From Bacteroides sedimenti (GTDB lineage Bacteria > Bacteroidota > Bacteroidia > Bacteroidales > Bacteroidaceae), in the NCBI RefSeq assembly GCF_040365225.1, contig NZ_AP028055.1:1674001-1738000 (forward strand): 64,000 nt of DNA, read 5' to 3'. The notes under the pieces were generated by a model that ran no database searches, was not told where the DNA came from, and saw only the letters and a list, made by a program, of their open reading frames with translations. The translations under genes were made by a program, and so were the position numbers. Position 1 is the stretch's first letter, and the number at the start of each line of letters is the position of its first letter. Below, piece by piece: positions 27,711 through 36,337 of this stretch.

Positions 27711-27748
27711 AAAGGGATTGTTCAAAAAGATGGAACAACCCCTTTTTT
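27711..27748. terminator. Terminator after the fimbrial operon
   Basis: An inverted repeat with 12-base arms (AAGGGATTGTTC and GAACAACCCCTT, one mismatch) is followed by a T-run on the plus strand. The minus strand also ends in T-rich sequence, so it may serve the convergent DUF5106 gene as well. Confidence 0.85.
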
Positions 27749-27875
27749 CAAACTTCTATCTGAAAACGTTTTCAGAGTTTCAATTATCAGAGGTCTGATT
27801 TTGTTTTTTGGACAAGCTCTTTTTTATTAACGCAGCACAAAACAGCTCTTCAAGAAAAAGTTTCTTTTCAAGCAA

Positions 27876-28826
27876 TCAGGACTCAGTTTTTTTGCTGAAA
27901 TACTCCATCACAATTTCAGGAGATGCATCTTTCAGCACCACTTTTTTTTCTTTATCCAACAGATATATTGTCGGTATCTTCTTCAAGTCGTATAGCCCAT
28001 GGTTGCGAATTTCATTCTTTTCATCGTAACCGCATATCCACCCGGAAGGATTCTTCCATAATTGTTTTCTCCAGAACTTCAGATCGTCTTCTGTATACAT
28101 GGAAAGCACTGTAAGCCTTTTCATCCCGTTCTTCGAAGAGTGCTGCATGGATGTTATAACCGAAGAAGCAATAATCTTCTCGCGAAACTCTCCGCAAATT
28201 CCACAATCAGGATTATTAAAGAAGAGCAGTGTATACTCGCTGCCAATCTTTGAAAGAGAATTCTTCGTACCTGAAGCAAGTGTGTAAGTAAAATCAGTTG
28301 CAATGCTATCCGGACGATTCTTAAGAGCCATTGTCAGTTGATAGCGAAAACGTATTTTATGAGGCTCATCCATTACCTTGGAGTCAACTATCGACTCCAG
28401 GAACGGAATGTAAAATTCCTCATTTCGCATAGGAGAATTGACATCATACAGATATTTATCGGCCAGTCCAACAACGTTTGAAAATAAAGATGGATTTTCT
28501 GCAACCCGAGACATCAGTTTTTTAATCCCCTTAGATGCATCTGTATAGCTTGCGTGAGGCAAAATGCCAATAAAATCGGCAAAGAGAGGTTCCATCTTAT
28601 CGGGTTGCTTAATTACTGACGAGTCTGCAAAATTAAAACTATCCCAATAATGTACTGCTAGATACCCGGCACGTTCATTGGGTCGTGTTAGGTTTGCAGG
28701 AATATCGGGCAGTCTGAAAAGCTTTTCGTTGTTCTCTTTTGCCCGGACTTGTTGTTTTTTTTCTTCCTTACATCCGGTTGATATAATCAAACAACATATG
28801 CACACTAAGAAAATAGTTCTCTTCAT
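27876..28826 (-). CDS. DUF5106 lipoprotein with thioredoxin-like domain
   Basis: A 316-residue lipoprotein (lipobox STGC, Cys 19). The DUF5106 region spans about residues 40-190 (YLAVHYWDSFNFAD, then LADKYLYDVNSPMRNEEFYI). A thioredoxin-like domain follows, with the redox pair PDCGICGEFREKI near residue 210 and KIPTIYLLDKEKKVVLKDA near 290. Anchored proteins of this type are thought to act as periplasmic thiol-disulfide proteins. It is the last gene on the minus strand before the fimbrial terminator, separated from DUF4382 by a strong hairpin. TAACTTTG (28844-28851, minus strand) is a -7-like word before its start, so it is probably transcribed separately. Confidence 0.82.
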   Translation of the reverse strand: MKRTIFLVCICCLIISTGCKEEKKQQVRAKENNEKLFRLPDIPANLTRPNERAGYLAVHYWDSFNFADSSVIKQPDKMEPLFADFIGILPHASYTDASKGIKKLMSRVAENPSLFSNVVGLADKYLYDVNSPMRNEEFYIPFLESIVDSKVMDEPHKIRFRYQLTMALKNRPDSIATDFTYTLASGTKNSLSKIGSEYTLLFFNNPDCGICGEFREKIIASSVITSMQHSSKNGMKRLTVLSMYTEDDLKFWRKQLWKNPSGWICGYDEKNEIRNHGLYDLKKIPTIYLLDKEKKVVLKDASPEIVMEYFSKKTES

Positions 28827-28895
28827 TGCATTTAATTTTGATACAAAGTTAAAGTTTTCATCGATTTACCTACTAAACATCGCGCTCTAAAATAT

Positions 28896-28929
28896 AAAAG
28901 TCGGACGGAAAAGAGCCCGCCCGACTTTT
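28896..28929 (-). terminator. Terminator after the DUF4382 gene
   Basis: AAAAGTCGG and CCGACTTTT form a perfect 9-base stem, and inner GC pairs strengthen it. It lies 26 bases past the DUF4382 stop on the minus strand and is followed there by a T/A-rich tail. Confidence 0.8.
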
Positions 28930-28954
28930 AATAAAATCATTTTTTAAGAAATTA

Positions 28955-29737
28955 TTATTTAATTTCCACAGTACCAAGATCTTTATCTGTTCCACCAATA
29001 AGACTGACATTCATTGTTGTATACAGTGTACCACTCTGAAATTCCAATTTATAACTTCCTGATTTCAAACCGTGAAGCATAAAAAAGTTATCTCTTGTTA
29101 CATCAGAAATCGTAGCAATGGTATCAGTTCCCACAACAGTAAATACTTTGAATGGAACATCTTTCGGTAGAATATGACCAAAAACAGCTGATGTATTTTG
29201 CACCACATATCCTCTGATGACAGGTTTAAGAGAATATCCACCGTTACCTTTGCTTACAATGGATCTTTCTGCATCAAAATCAATCATTACAGCATATCCG
29301 CTAGTAGTAATGACTTGCTCCTGAATATTCACTTTCAGTCCTGAGGTCTGAGCACTCGGAGCTTTAATTTTTACTTCGGTACCATCGCTCAATTCAACCA
29401 AATTATTATCTCCCAGCACCAAACGAACCTGCGAGATATGTTCACCCTCATTTAATACAACATTAGATAACAAAAGATTCTTCCCGTTAGTTAAATCCAT
29501 AAGATTATAAATCGCGGGAGTTATTGGCAAATTAACCTCTGCACTGTCATTAATGATATATTTAACTTCCTGAACATCAATCTTCACAGCTTTGAATCCT
29601 TTGAGAGAAGGTGCATCCGTAAGATAAAAACCTACTTGAGTGGTACCTTTTACAGCATCTTCTTTGCTACACGAATTAATTAATATTCCTGCTCCAACAA
29701 AGAGCAAAAATCCAAAAAACAATTTCAACCTTTTCAT
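28955..29737 (-). CDS. DUF4382 lipoprotein
   Basis: A 260-residue lipoprotein (signal ending INSC, Cys 23). DUF4382 covers about residues 34-175: VGFYLTDAPSLKGFKAVKID, then YNLMDLTNGKNLLLSNVVLN, then ISQVRLVLGDNN. A carboxypeptidase-regulatory-like beta domain probably forms the C-terminus. DUF4382 proteins are common surface or periplasmic lipoproteins in Bacteroidota without a proven role. It lies 26 bases after the FecR gene on the same strand, so it is a likely target or last gene of the sigma-FecR transcript. Confidence 0.82.
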   Translation of the reverse strand: MKRLKLFFGFLLFVGAGILINSCSKEDAVKGTTQVGFYLTDAPSLKGFKAVKIDVQEVKYIINDSAEVNLPITPAIYNLMDLTNGKNLLLSNVVLNEGEHISQVRLVLGDNNLVELSDGTEVKIKAPSAQTSGLKVNIQEQVITTSGYAVMIDFDAERSIVSKGNGGYSLKPVIRGYVVQNTSAVFGHILPKDVPFKVFTVVGTDTIATISDVTRDNFFMLHGLKSGSYKLEFQSGTLYTTMNVSLIGGTDKDLGTVEIK

Positions 29738-29763
29738 AATTTTGCTATTTAAAAATTATACAA

Positions 29764-30648
29764 TTAATTTGCATCTACCCGATAAATTCCGGGCTTAACC
29801 ATTTTCCAACTCATGTTATAAGGTGCCAGAACTATATTAAGAGCCACTTCCAGATTTTGTTCGGGGAATGAACCTGTAAAGAACTGTCCCCGGCAAACAC
29901 TCTTGTTTTGAATGGATATTTTGTATTCCTTTTCCAAAGCCTCAACTACATACGTTAGTGGAGCGTTGTTGAAGACATATTTCTGACTTACCCACATTGG
30001 TTCGTTCTCTGGAATAATTTCATCAGATATAAAACACTTACCTTTGGTTAAAAGTTTTCTCTCTTTTCCATCCAGGCTTTCCACCATTACTTTTCCTTCA
30101 TAGCAGATTACATCAAAGTGCTCTTTTTCGGATACCATAAAACGGGTTCCTAACACAGATATCTGATGCTTCGGAGTCTCAACCGAGAACTGTTTTCCTT
30201 TGGTAACTACATAATATGCTTCACCTTGCATGTTGATTCTCTTTTTAAATAGAAAAAAGAACTTATTGTACTCTGCTGAACTGTTCTCATTCAGTCTCAC
30301 CTCCGAGTGGTCGGGCAACACAAAAGACAATCTTTCGTTGCTGCCCGTTGCATACCTCATTTCCTGATTCTGTATCCATAAGCCACAACCAAACAATATT
30401 GCCAGTAACGCAGCAATGGACAAATATCTCCGCCAGTGGACTATTTTCTTTTCTGATTTTGCAAAGATTATGCTTTTGCTGAACAATTCGAATTCCATTT
30501 CATTCAGTAAATCATCTGCAGGAGTTTCATCCAGTAGCGGAATCTGGGAGAAAGCCTCTCTTAGCTGAGTCTCTTCTTCCTGAGACAAGAAAGCATTTTC
30601 GTCTGACGAAATTCTTTCTAAAACACTTATAATATCCACCTCTTTCAT
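29764..30648 (-). CDS. FecR-family anti-sigma factor
   Basis: A 294-residue single-pass membrane protein. The cytoplasmic N-terminus (about 1-77) would hold the ECF sigma factor. A membrane helix YLSIAALLAILFGCGLWIQN follows near residues 79-98, then the periplasmic FecR domain (SFVLPDHSEVRLNENSSAEY, GEAYYVVTKGKQFSVETPKH) and a C-terminal STN-like segment (APLTYVVEALEKEYKISIQN). It overlaps the sigma gene by 4 bases (ATGA), the usual arrangement. No SusC-type TonB transducer is nearby; the STN-bearing DUF3575 protein at 32218 is the only candidate partner in view. Confidence 0.9.
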   Translation of the reverse strand: MKEVDIISVLERISSDENAFLSQEEETQLREAFSQIPLLDETPADDLLNEMEFELFSKSIIFAKSEKKIVHWRRYLSIAALLAILFGCGLWIQNQEMRYATGSNERLSFVLPDHSEVRLNENSSAEYNKFFFLFKKRINMQGEAYYVVTKGKQFSVETPKHQISVLGTRFMVSEKEHFDVICYEGKVMVESLDGKERKLLTKGKCFISDEIIPENEPMWVSQKYVFNNAPLTYVVEALEKEYKISIQNKSVCRGQFFTGSFPEQNLEVALNIVLAPYNMSWKMVKPGIYRVDAN

Positions 30649-31202
30649 AGCCCAAAAAATCTGCGTAAAACAAGTAAAAGAAAAAATATAAAAGAAGCAT
30701 CCTTCTTCATTTGCCTGATTGCTTCTGAAAGAAGATTGGCTACCGACTGTTTATTTATGTCCAACGTACAGGCTATTTCTTCATTCGACATCCCCTTAAA
30801 GTATTTCAGGTATACCACCTCTCGTTGCCTGTTTGTGAGTTTATTAAGCAAGTTCTGTATTTTTCGGTATTGCTTTTCCTCATCATCAGCACTCTGATCA
30901 TCAATATATAATGTGAACGAATAATCACCTTCATCCAAATATATATCAGTTTCTTTCTTAAGTTCGTTTATCAACCTGTTCCTCAATCCTGCGCATAGAT
31001 AGGCTCGCATATATGCAGGTTCGTTAAGTGAATTGCGTTTTTCATAAATTGAAATAAATAATTCCTGAACAGTATCCTTAACTAAATCTTCATTATGAGC
31101 AAACTTCATTCCGTAAGCATAAAGAAAGCTTGCGTGTTGACGGAACAGAGACTTCCATTCTTGTTCATCATTATTTCGCAATTTATTCCAAGATATTTGC
31201 AT
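30645..31202 (-). CDS. ECF RNA polymerase sigma-70 factor
   Basis: A 185-residue extracytoplasmic-function sigma factor. Region 2 is at about 20-80 (YAYGMKFAHNEDLVKDTVQE). Region 4 is at about 125-175 (LTNRQREVVYLKYFKGMSNE, then INKQSVANLLSEAIRQMKKD). It overlaps fecR by 4 bases, so the pair is translated together. It lies 19 bases after the AraC gene on the same strand, an unusual direct linkage of an AraC regulator with a sigma/anti-sigma pair. A hydrophobic C-terminal end (FIFFLLLVLRRFFGL) is common in Bacteroidetes ECF factors. Confidence 0.9.
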   Translation of the reverse strand: MQISWNKLRNNDEQEWKSLFRQHASFLYAYGMKFAHNEDLVKDTVQELFISIYEKRNSLNEPAYMRAYLCAGLRNRLINELKKETDIYLDEGDYSFTLYIDDQSADDEEKQYRKIQNLLNKLTNRQREVVYLKYFKGMSNEEIACTLDINKQSVANLLSEAIRQMKKDASFIFFLLLVLRRFFGL

Positions 31203-31221
31203 AAAAGCTACTATTTATATT

Positions 31222-32055
31222 TTAATTCAATAATTGCTGATAATTCATCCTATAATTCTCATTACTGCTTCTCAGTTCTCTCGGCGTTAGATTATATCGC
31301 TGTTTACAAAACTTTGTAAAGTGTGCTTGCGAAGAAAACTGATACTTATCTGCCAATTCTTGAAAAGGAATAGAAGTAGAAAGTATGTCTCGCAATACAT
31401 ACTGTGATTTTCGTTTTAACATCCACTGATAGGCCGACTCTCCAAAATTCTTCTTAAAGTCTCGACAAAAAACACTCAGACTACATTTAGCCAAGTCTGC
31501 AAATTCCTGTAAATTCTTGACTGAATAGTAATTTGCATACACAAATTCCTTAAAATCCATATTCTCCCCTAAAATTGTTTTAAAGAAACCTGTCAATTCT
31601 CTCTTTGAATATGAATTTTTCAATAATAAAAAGAGTCCCTCCTGCTTCCATTCAACAATTTCACTGGTATTTAAACCAGAAGAGTAATACTGTTGAAAAA
31701 ATTCCAGAAACTTTTTTAAATTATACTTCACTGGCAAAGTCAAGTATACCTCGTCTTCCTCTACTTGATTTTCAGATATAGGAGACAGCCACTGACTAAT
31801 TTTAGTCAAAACATTCTTTACAATCTCACATTTTACCAGCTCAGTCTCTTCTTCCGTTGATAGCTCATACTTACTACCAGGAGCTAAAAATAACATTTCC
31901 TCTGAAATTTTATTTTTAAAATCAATGCAAGATAGTGAAACCTTTCCTGATAATACAAACAGAATAGCACTGTTGTCTGCTGTTTTAATTTCAGCATGTT
32001 CATCTTTCTTCAAACTCATTCGCTGAAAGCAAGCGGTATTAAAAGCTAAATTCAT
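31222..32055 (-). CDS. AraC-family transcriptional regulator (second DUF3575 module)
   Basis: A 277-residue AraC protein. The N-terminal cupin-like region (SAILFVLSGKVSLSCIDF) resembles that of the regulator at 13894. The C-terminal DNA-binding part has VKNLQEFADLAKCSLSVFCR, NFGESAYQWMLKRKSQYVL and SIPFQELADKYQFSSQAHFT with a final KQRYNLTPRELR. Its upstream neighbour (32218-33429) encodes a DUF3575 protein and its downstream neighbour is an ECF sigma factor, all on the minus strand. It probably controls this cassette. The ligand is unknown. Confidence 0.88.
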   Translation of the reverse strand: MNLAFNTACFQRMSLKKDEHAEIKTADNSAILFVLSGKVSLSCIDFKNKISEEMLFLAPGSKYELSTEEETELVKCEIVKNVLTKISQWLSPISENQVEEDEVYLTLPVKYNLKKFLEFFQQYYSSGLNTSEIVEWKQEGLFLLLKNSYSKRELTGFFKTILGENMDFKEFVYANYYSVKNLQEFADLAKCSLSVFCRDFKKNFGESAYQWMLKRKSQYVLRDILSTSIPFQELADKYQFSSQAHFTKFCKQRYNLTPRELRSSNENYRMNYQQLLN

Positions 32056-32217
32056 ATCACTTTAAATTAATTTATTTTTCTTCTTTACACCTATGACAGC
32101 AAAACCGTTCTTTTATACTGGTTTTTCTGAAGAAAAAAATATTATTTTCTAAAGATTTTATGTATTTACCTAATTATAAGCGCTTTATAAATAATTATTT
32201 TGAGTTTTCAACTTACA

Positions 32218-33429
32218 TTAAAAGGTATAAATTAAATTAATCGCAGCCTTTGTCAGACCGAAATAGTTATAATCAAAACGCCCCTTTTTATTCATCGAAT
32301 TATTCAATAGTGTTTTATCGTATGCCATGTGAATATATCCTGCTCCGGCAACAGCTTCCAGGTTCCAGTGCTTACTTATCGGCCAATAGTAGCCGCATGA
32401 GGCTCCCATTCCATATAAATATCCAGCGTACCGGTTATTTTCAGAAACCCCTTTTCGCAGAAATGGAAAGATGATATCTCCTGCACCATAATGAGCATAA
32501 TAGGTATGGTACCCTATGAAGAATCCTTTAAAACTGCGCAAGAACCAGAATTTTATTTCCGGTTGAATTACATAAGACATTGAGTTCTCTTTTTCGTCAT
32601 ACCTTATAGGCTTTATACCCAACAGAATTTCTGCCGTAACATTCTCGGTTATTTTCTTTTCGAATGCAATGTTCGTGATGCCCTTCGCCCACATAATAAG
32701 GTTAAATTTGAGTGCAAAATCGATAAATTTATCCTTTGGCAAACTATCAGAAGGATGATAACCGATGAAAAAATGTGGCAAGGAATCGGGAATAAAAGGC
32801 TGCAATGCTAAGACAGAATCGGGCAAAGGATAACTAATAGCAGAAACTTGCAGTTTTTTCTCCTCTTTCGCTGGTTTCAAAACTACAGGGGGGTCTGCCT
32901 TTTGTTCCTTCTTTTTCAGTTTTATGACCATATTTCGAGGAGAAGACAGAGATATGGAAACAACTTTAGGATAAAAAGCTTTCTCTTTAATAGCAATTCT
33001 GTATGTTCCTTTACTTAAAGAGAAACTAAACTTCCCACCTGAAGTAGTTGTGACTGTTTTTTTTCCATCCATTATAATAGTGCATGGAATTGGCTTCAAA
33101 GATTGCTCATCCACCACTATTCCTTGCAAAACAAATTTTTGCAGTGGTGAAACATACAAATAAGCGGGGCCGGCACTTTTAATCTCCAGGTCATAATCAA
33201 CCAGAAAACGATTTAGCGCTCCAACAACATCTTTCTCGGAAGTTACGTCAGCAATATGAATGCGGTTGGCAACACTTGGATTATAGTTTATATTAACTTT
33301 TTTCTTCTTACTGATGATCTGGAAGATTTCAGTAAGTGTTTTTGTTTTCTTACTATTTTGGGCGTAATTATCGAGAGAAAAGCCTGAAATAAAAATACAC
33401 AGTAAAAAGAGAAACTTTATTCTTATCAT
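32218..33429 (-). CDS. STN domain + regulatory-like beta domain + DUF3575 outer-membrane protein
   Basis: A 403-residue protein with signal peptide MIRIKFLFLLCIFISGFSLD. Residues about 28-95 form an STN (secretin/TonB N-terminal) domain: KTLTEIFQIISKKKKVNINY, then VVGALNRFLVDYDLEIKSAG. Residues about 95-175 form a carboxypeptidase-regulatory-like beta domain (LQGIVVDEQSLKPIPCTIIM). The last 170 residues are DUF3575 (KFWFLRSFKGFFIGYHTYYA, then YFGLTKAAINLIYTF), alike to the smaller protein at 14902. STN domains normally signal to FecR from TonB receptors, so this fusion beside a sigma-FecR pair suggests an outer-membrane sensor that is not a TonB receptor. Confidence 0.82.
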   Translation of the reverse strand: MIRIKFLFLLCIFISGFSLDNYAQNSKKTKTLTEIFQIISKKKKVNINYNPSVANRIHIADVTSEKDVVGALNRFLVDYDLEIKSAGPAYLYVSPLQKFVLQGIVVDEQSLKPIPCTIIMDGKKTVTTTSGGKFSFSLSKGTYRIAIKEKAFYPKVVSISLSSPRNMVIKLKKKEQKADPPVVLKPAKEEKKLQVSAISYPLPDSVLALQPFIPDSLPHFFIGYHPSDSLPKDKFIDFALKFNLIMWAKGITNIAFEKKITENVTAEILLGIKPIRYDEKENSMSYVIQPEIKFWFLRSFKGFFIGYHTYYAHYGAGDIIFPFLRKGVSENNRYAGYLYGMGASCGYYWPISKHWNLEAVAGAGYIHMAYDKTLLNNSMNKKGRFDYNYFGLTKAAINLIYTF

Positions 33430-33612
33430 TAATACAATTATTTTTTATACAAAATCAGATACTTCAAATATATAAAAACAGATGCAAAATAAGCATATTT
33501 CATTCATTAATTCTATAAAAAGCAAAGGTATTTATGTCTCTATGAGGATTTAATATACAATTATGTATAAAATTTAGATTGGTTTTTATAAACAGAAGAG
33601 CTTTCCCAAGAA

Positions 33613-33620
33613 TACCTTTG
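33613..33620 (+). promoter_or_regulatory. Bacteroidota -7 element for the OmpA-family gene
   Basis: TACCTTTG matches TAnnTTTG and lies 50 bases before the ATG at 33671. The -33 word is poor (T-rich tract near 33583-33587), so only the -7 half is supported. Confidence 0.5.
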
Positions 33621-33670
33621 CATCAGGTTTTTATTTATAGAATTATTCAACATAAAATTTACGTTTGATT

Positions 33671-34810
33671 ATGAAAAGGAAATTATTACTTATGTTATTG
33701 GCAATATCTCCTATCGGGTTATTTGCACAAAATGAAGGAACAACTGTTCAGAATCAGGAAAAAGCTTTAAAGCAATACGGTTTCTGGGATAACTGGTTTA
33801 TACAAGGCCAAATTGGCGGACAGTACACATTCAGTGAAGATTATAAATGGTCTTCATTCGGAGATAAACTCACTCCTACTGCTGCATTGAATATAGGAAA
33901 GTTTTTCTCCCCTGAAACTGGTGCGCGTCTCCAATTGGGCGGTTGGACATCAGGAAACTATCTACACTTCACAAATCACGCATACAATGTGAATTACCTG
34001 AATGTAAATGCAGATGCATTATTCAATCTTACCAATATTTTCTTGCCTTATAAAGAAGATAGAGTATTTAATCTGTATGGTATTCTGGGTGTGGGTTATG
34101 TACATGGATTCAGAGATTCAGATGAAAATTTGCACGCAACAAACAGTTTGGCACCTCGCTTAGGTTTGCAGGCAGACTTCAGATTGAACAAGGCATGGAG
34201 TCTGAACATCGAAGCAAACGGCAACCTTCTGCGTGATAATTTCAACAATAACAATTACGCAGGAACATCTAATGATGGTACATTAAATGTTCTAGCCGGT
34301 GTTACTTATCGCTTTGGGAAAAGAGGTTTTGCTACAGTAAATGCGGAAAATCCTGCATTGATTCAATCGTTGAATGATGAAATCAACGCACAAAGAGCTA
34401 AAGCCGAAGAATATAAAGCCTGCTGCGAAAAGAAATCAGCCGAACCTAAGACTATTATCAAAGAAGTTCCTATAGCACAAAACGCTCAGTTAAATTCAAT
34501 GGTTTCTTTCCGCATTGGAAAAGCGACAATTGATCCTAGTCAGGAAGCAAATCTGTATAACGTAGCACAGTTTATGAAATCAAATAAAGATGCAAAAGTT
34601 ATCATAGCAAGTTACTGTGATGCAAAAACAGGAACTCCGGCATTCAATCAAAAATTGAGCGAAAAACGTTCTGCTGCTGTTGTTAAAGTGCTGACAGAAA
34701 AATACGGCATTGATAAAAACAGATTCATTGTAGAGAATAATGGTGACAAACAACAACCATTTGCTGACAACAACGCATGGAATAGAGTAACAATCATGAC
34801 TTCTAAATAA
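33671..34810 (+). CDS. OmpA-family outer-membrane protein
   Basis: 379 residues from the ATG at 33671 (signal peptide MKRKLLLMLLAISPIGLFAQ); a TTG two codons earlier is unlikely. An N-terminal eight-strand-type barrel covers about residues 25-220 (FIQGQIGGQYTFSEDYKW to VLAGVTYRFGKRGF). A short coiled segment with CC at EYKACCEKK follows, then an OmpA C-terminal peptidoglycan-binding domain (about 275-375: MVSFRIGKATIDPSQEANLY, KLSEKRSAAVVKVLTEKYGI, NRVTIMTSK). It is a typical abundant Bacteroides OmpA that links the outer membrane to peptidoglycan. It has its own promoter word and terminator, so it is monocistronic. Confidence 0.9.
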   Translation: MKRKLLLMLLAISPIGLFAQNEGTTVQNQEKALKQYGFWDNWFIQGQIGGQYTFSEDYKWSSFGDKLTPTAALNIGKFFSPETGARLQLGGWTSGNYLHFTNHAYNVNYLNVNADALFNLTNIFLPYKEDRVFNLYGILGVGYVHGFRDSDENLHATNSLAPRLGLQADFRLNKAWSLNIEANGNLLRDNFNNNNYAGTSNDGTLNVLAGVTYRFGKRGFATVNAENPALIQSLNDEINAQRAKAEEYKACCEKKSAEPKTIIKEVPIAQNAQLNSMVSFRIGKATIDPSQEANLYNVAQFMKSNKDAKVIIASYCDAKTGTPAFNQKLSEKRSAAVVKVLTEKYGIDKNRFIVENNGDKQQPFADNNAWNRVTIMTSK

Positions 34811-34899
34811 AAGAATTGGTAAAGTGGGAAAGTCATCTGTTCGGTGGCAACTCACTAAGCCATTTCAATATCGTTGTACAAATACTTTCTTAACCAATA

Positions 34900-34939
34900 A
34901 AGAAGCTCTGCATTTTGATAATACAGAGCTTCTTTTTTT
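34900..34939. terminator. Bidirectional terminator between ompA-like and acyltransferase genes
   Basis: AAGAAGCTCTG (34900-34910) and CAGAGCTTCTT (34924-34934) form a perfect 11-base stem with a T-run on the plus strand. The minus strand ends CTTCTTTATT, so it can stop both convergent genes. Confidence 0.9.
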
Positions 34940-34978
34940 ATATAAATTCATGCTTACTATAAAGACATAAAAAATCTC

Positions 34979-36118
34979 TTATCCTACTATATATTTTGCC
35001 TTTGGTAACTTATAAATCATAGAAACCAGACCCCAAGAGGCCAAAAGAACAAGTACAGCAGTAAATGGAATCTGCAATGCCACGGGTGTATGCAGAACTA
35101 CCGTTAACAGATATGCGGGACCAATAAAGAAATAATGACACAAATACATACCAAAACTACATTTAGCAACCTGAGCCAGCAGATCACTAAGTTTATCTGA
35201 GGTTACACGTACTTTCTGTATTAGTAAGAATACGGCTGTAGTCATCAGCATGGTATTTATGGAACAATAGGTCCAGAAAAGTTCCAGTCTAGCATCTGTT
35301 ACATTAGGGTCAGAGCTCATCGCTCTAAATCCCTTGAATGTTATCAGATAACCTACCGCAAACATTGGGATTGTAATCAGTAATGTTTTGCCCCACGACC
35401 AGTCATTGCCTTTACCCAAATAGTGCCCTAACAAAAGGTATCCATTAAATCCGGCAAACGAGTAGAATGTTCCATAAGCATTCCACGAGCAAGCTCCGAA
35501 TAAGTAGGGAGAGATAAATTGTGTTCCATAAGGCAGGAGAAGTGTTATAACCCACAATCCAAGAAATAGACGTTTCGATTTATCTGAAGCTTTTTCTACC
35601 CAAGCCGAAAAGATGGGCATATACAAGTATAATCCTATAAGCAAATAGATGTACCACATAGGACAAGCAAACATATTGAAATTAAGTGGTATCATGGCTA
35701 CCGCTTTTAACCCATCCGTTAGTGAAGCCGATGGCTCTCCTCCAAAAGGGAAAAAGGTGGTTACTAACTGAGGAGTCCCTCCTACCCATTGGATAAACCA
35801 AGGAGCCAGGTTGAACAATACAGACCATACAAGGAACGGATAGAGCACCCGCAAGATACGTTTTTTATAAAACGGTCCGGCTTCCTGTTTAACCGGCAAA
35901 AGTAACAAACCGGTCATCATCACAAACAAAGGAACGCACGCACGTACAAAAGAGCCAAAAGCCGATCCCCAAAGATTAAAATCCGGATTTGCCCTTGATT
36001 CTGGCGAAGCATTAAAAGGATCGGCACTATGACTCATAATAACCATAAAGATAGCGACAAAGCGAAGCACATCCAGCCAAACTATATGCGGACGCTGAGA
36101 GGAAAGAGGTGAATTCAT
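34979..36118 (-). CDS. Membrane acyltransferase (acyltransferase family 3)
   Basis: A 379-residue integral-membrane protein with about ten hydrophobic segments. The N-terminal signature VWLDVLRFVAIFMVIMSHSA, with its conserved Arg and His, is that of the Acyltransferase_3 family, which O-acylates surface sugars such as polysaccharide or peptidoglycan. MWYIYLLIGLYLYMPIFSAW near residue 150 is also typical. Length is normal. No sugar or capsule genes are beside it, so the acceptor cannot be guessed. It stands alone between a shared terminator and the DUF6067 gene. Confidence 0.85.
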   Translation of the reverse strand: MNSPLSSQRPHIVWLDVLRFVAIFMVIMSHSADPFNASPESRANPDFNLWGSAFGSFVRACVPLFVMMTGLLLLPVKQEAGPFYKKRILRVLYPFLVWSVLFNLAPWFIQWVGGTPQLVTTFFPFGGEPSASLTDGLKAVAMIPLNFNMFACPMWYIYLLIGLYLYMPIFSAWVEKASDKSKRLFLGLWVITLLLPYGTQFISPYLFGACSWNAYGTFYSFAGFNGYLLLGHYLGKGNDWSWGKTLLITIPMFAVGYLITFKGFRAMSSDPNVTDARLELFWTYCSINTMLMTTAVFLLIQKVRVTSDKLSDLLAQVAKCSFGMYLCHYFFIGPAYLLTVVLHTPVALQIPFTAVLVLLASWGLVSMIYKLPKAKYIVG

Positions 36119-36283
36119 ATTTTATTTTGTATTTGTTTCTGGAAAATTAATCATATCATCAGTTCACAAAGATAGCAAATTCAGTCATTACAACGTCATA
36201 CCTAAATGATATGAAGGTTGTTCCAACCTGATATCAGACTTACATAACAGCATGCATCCGGTTTATCAAATAAGCAATAAATT

Positions 36284-36311
36284 GAAGCTGTCTCAATCAC
36301 AAGACAGCTCC
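36284..36311 (-). terminator. Likely terminator after the DUF6067 gene
   Basis: AGCTGTCT (36286-36293) and AGACAGCT (36302-36309) are a perfect 8-base inverted pair around an 8-base loop, about 27 bases past the minus-strand stop. The T-tail is weak. Confidence 0.5.
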
Positions 36312-36337
36312 AATCTTAACTTACGAACTTAGATTCT

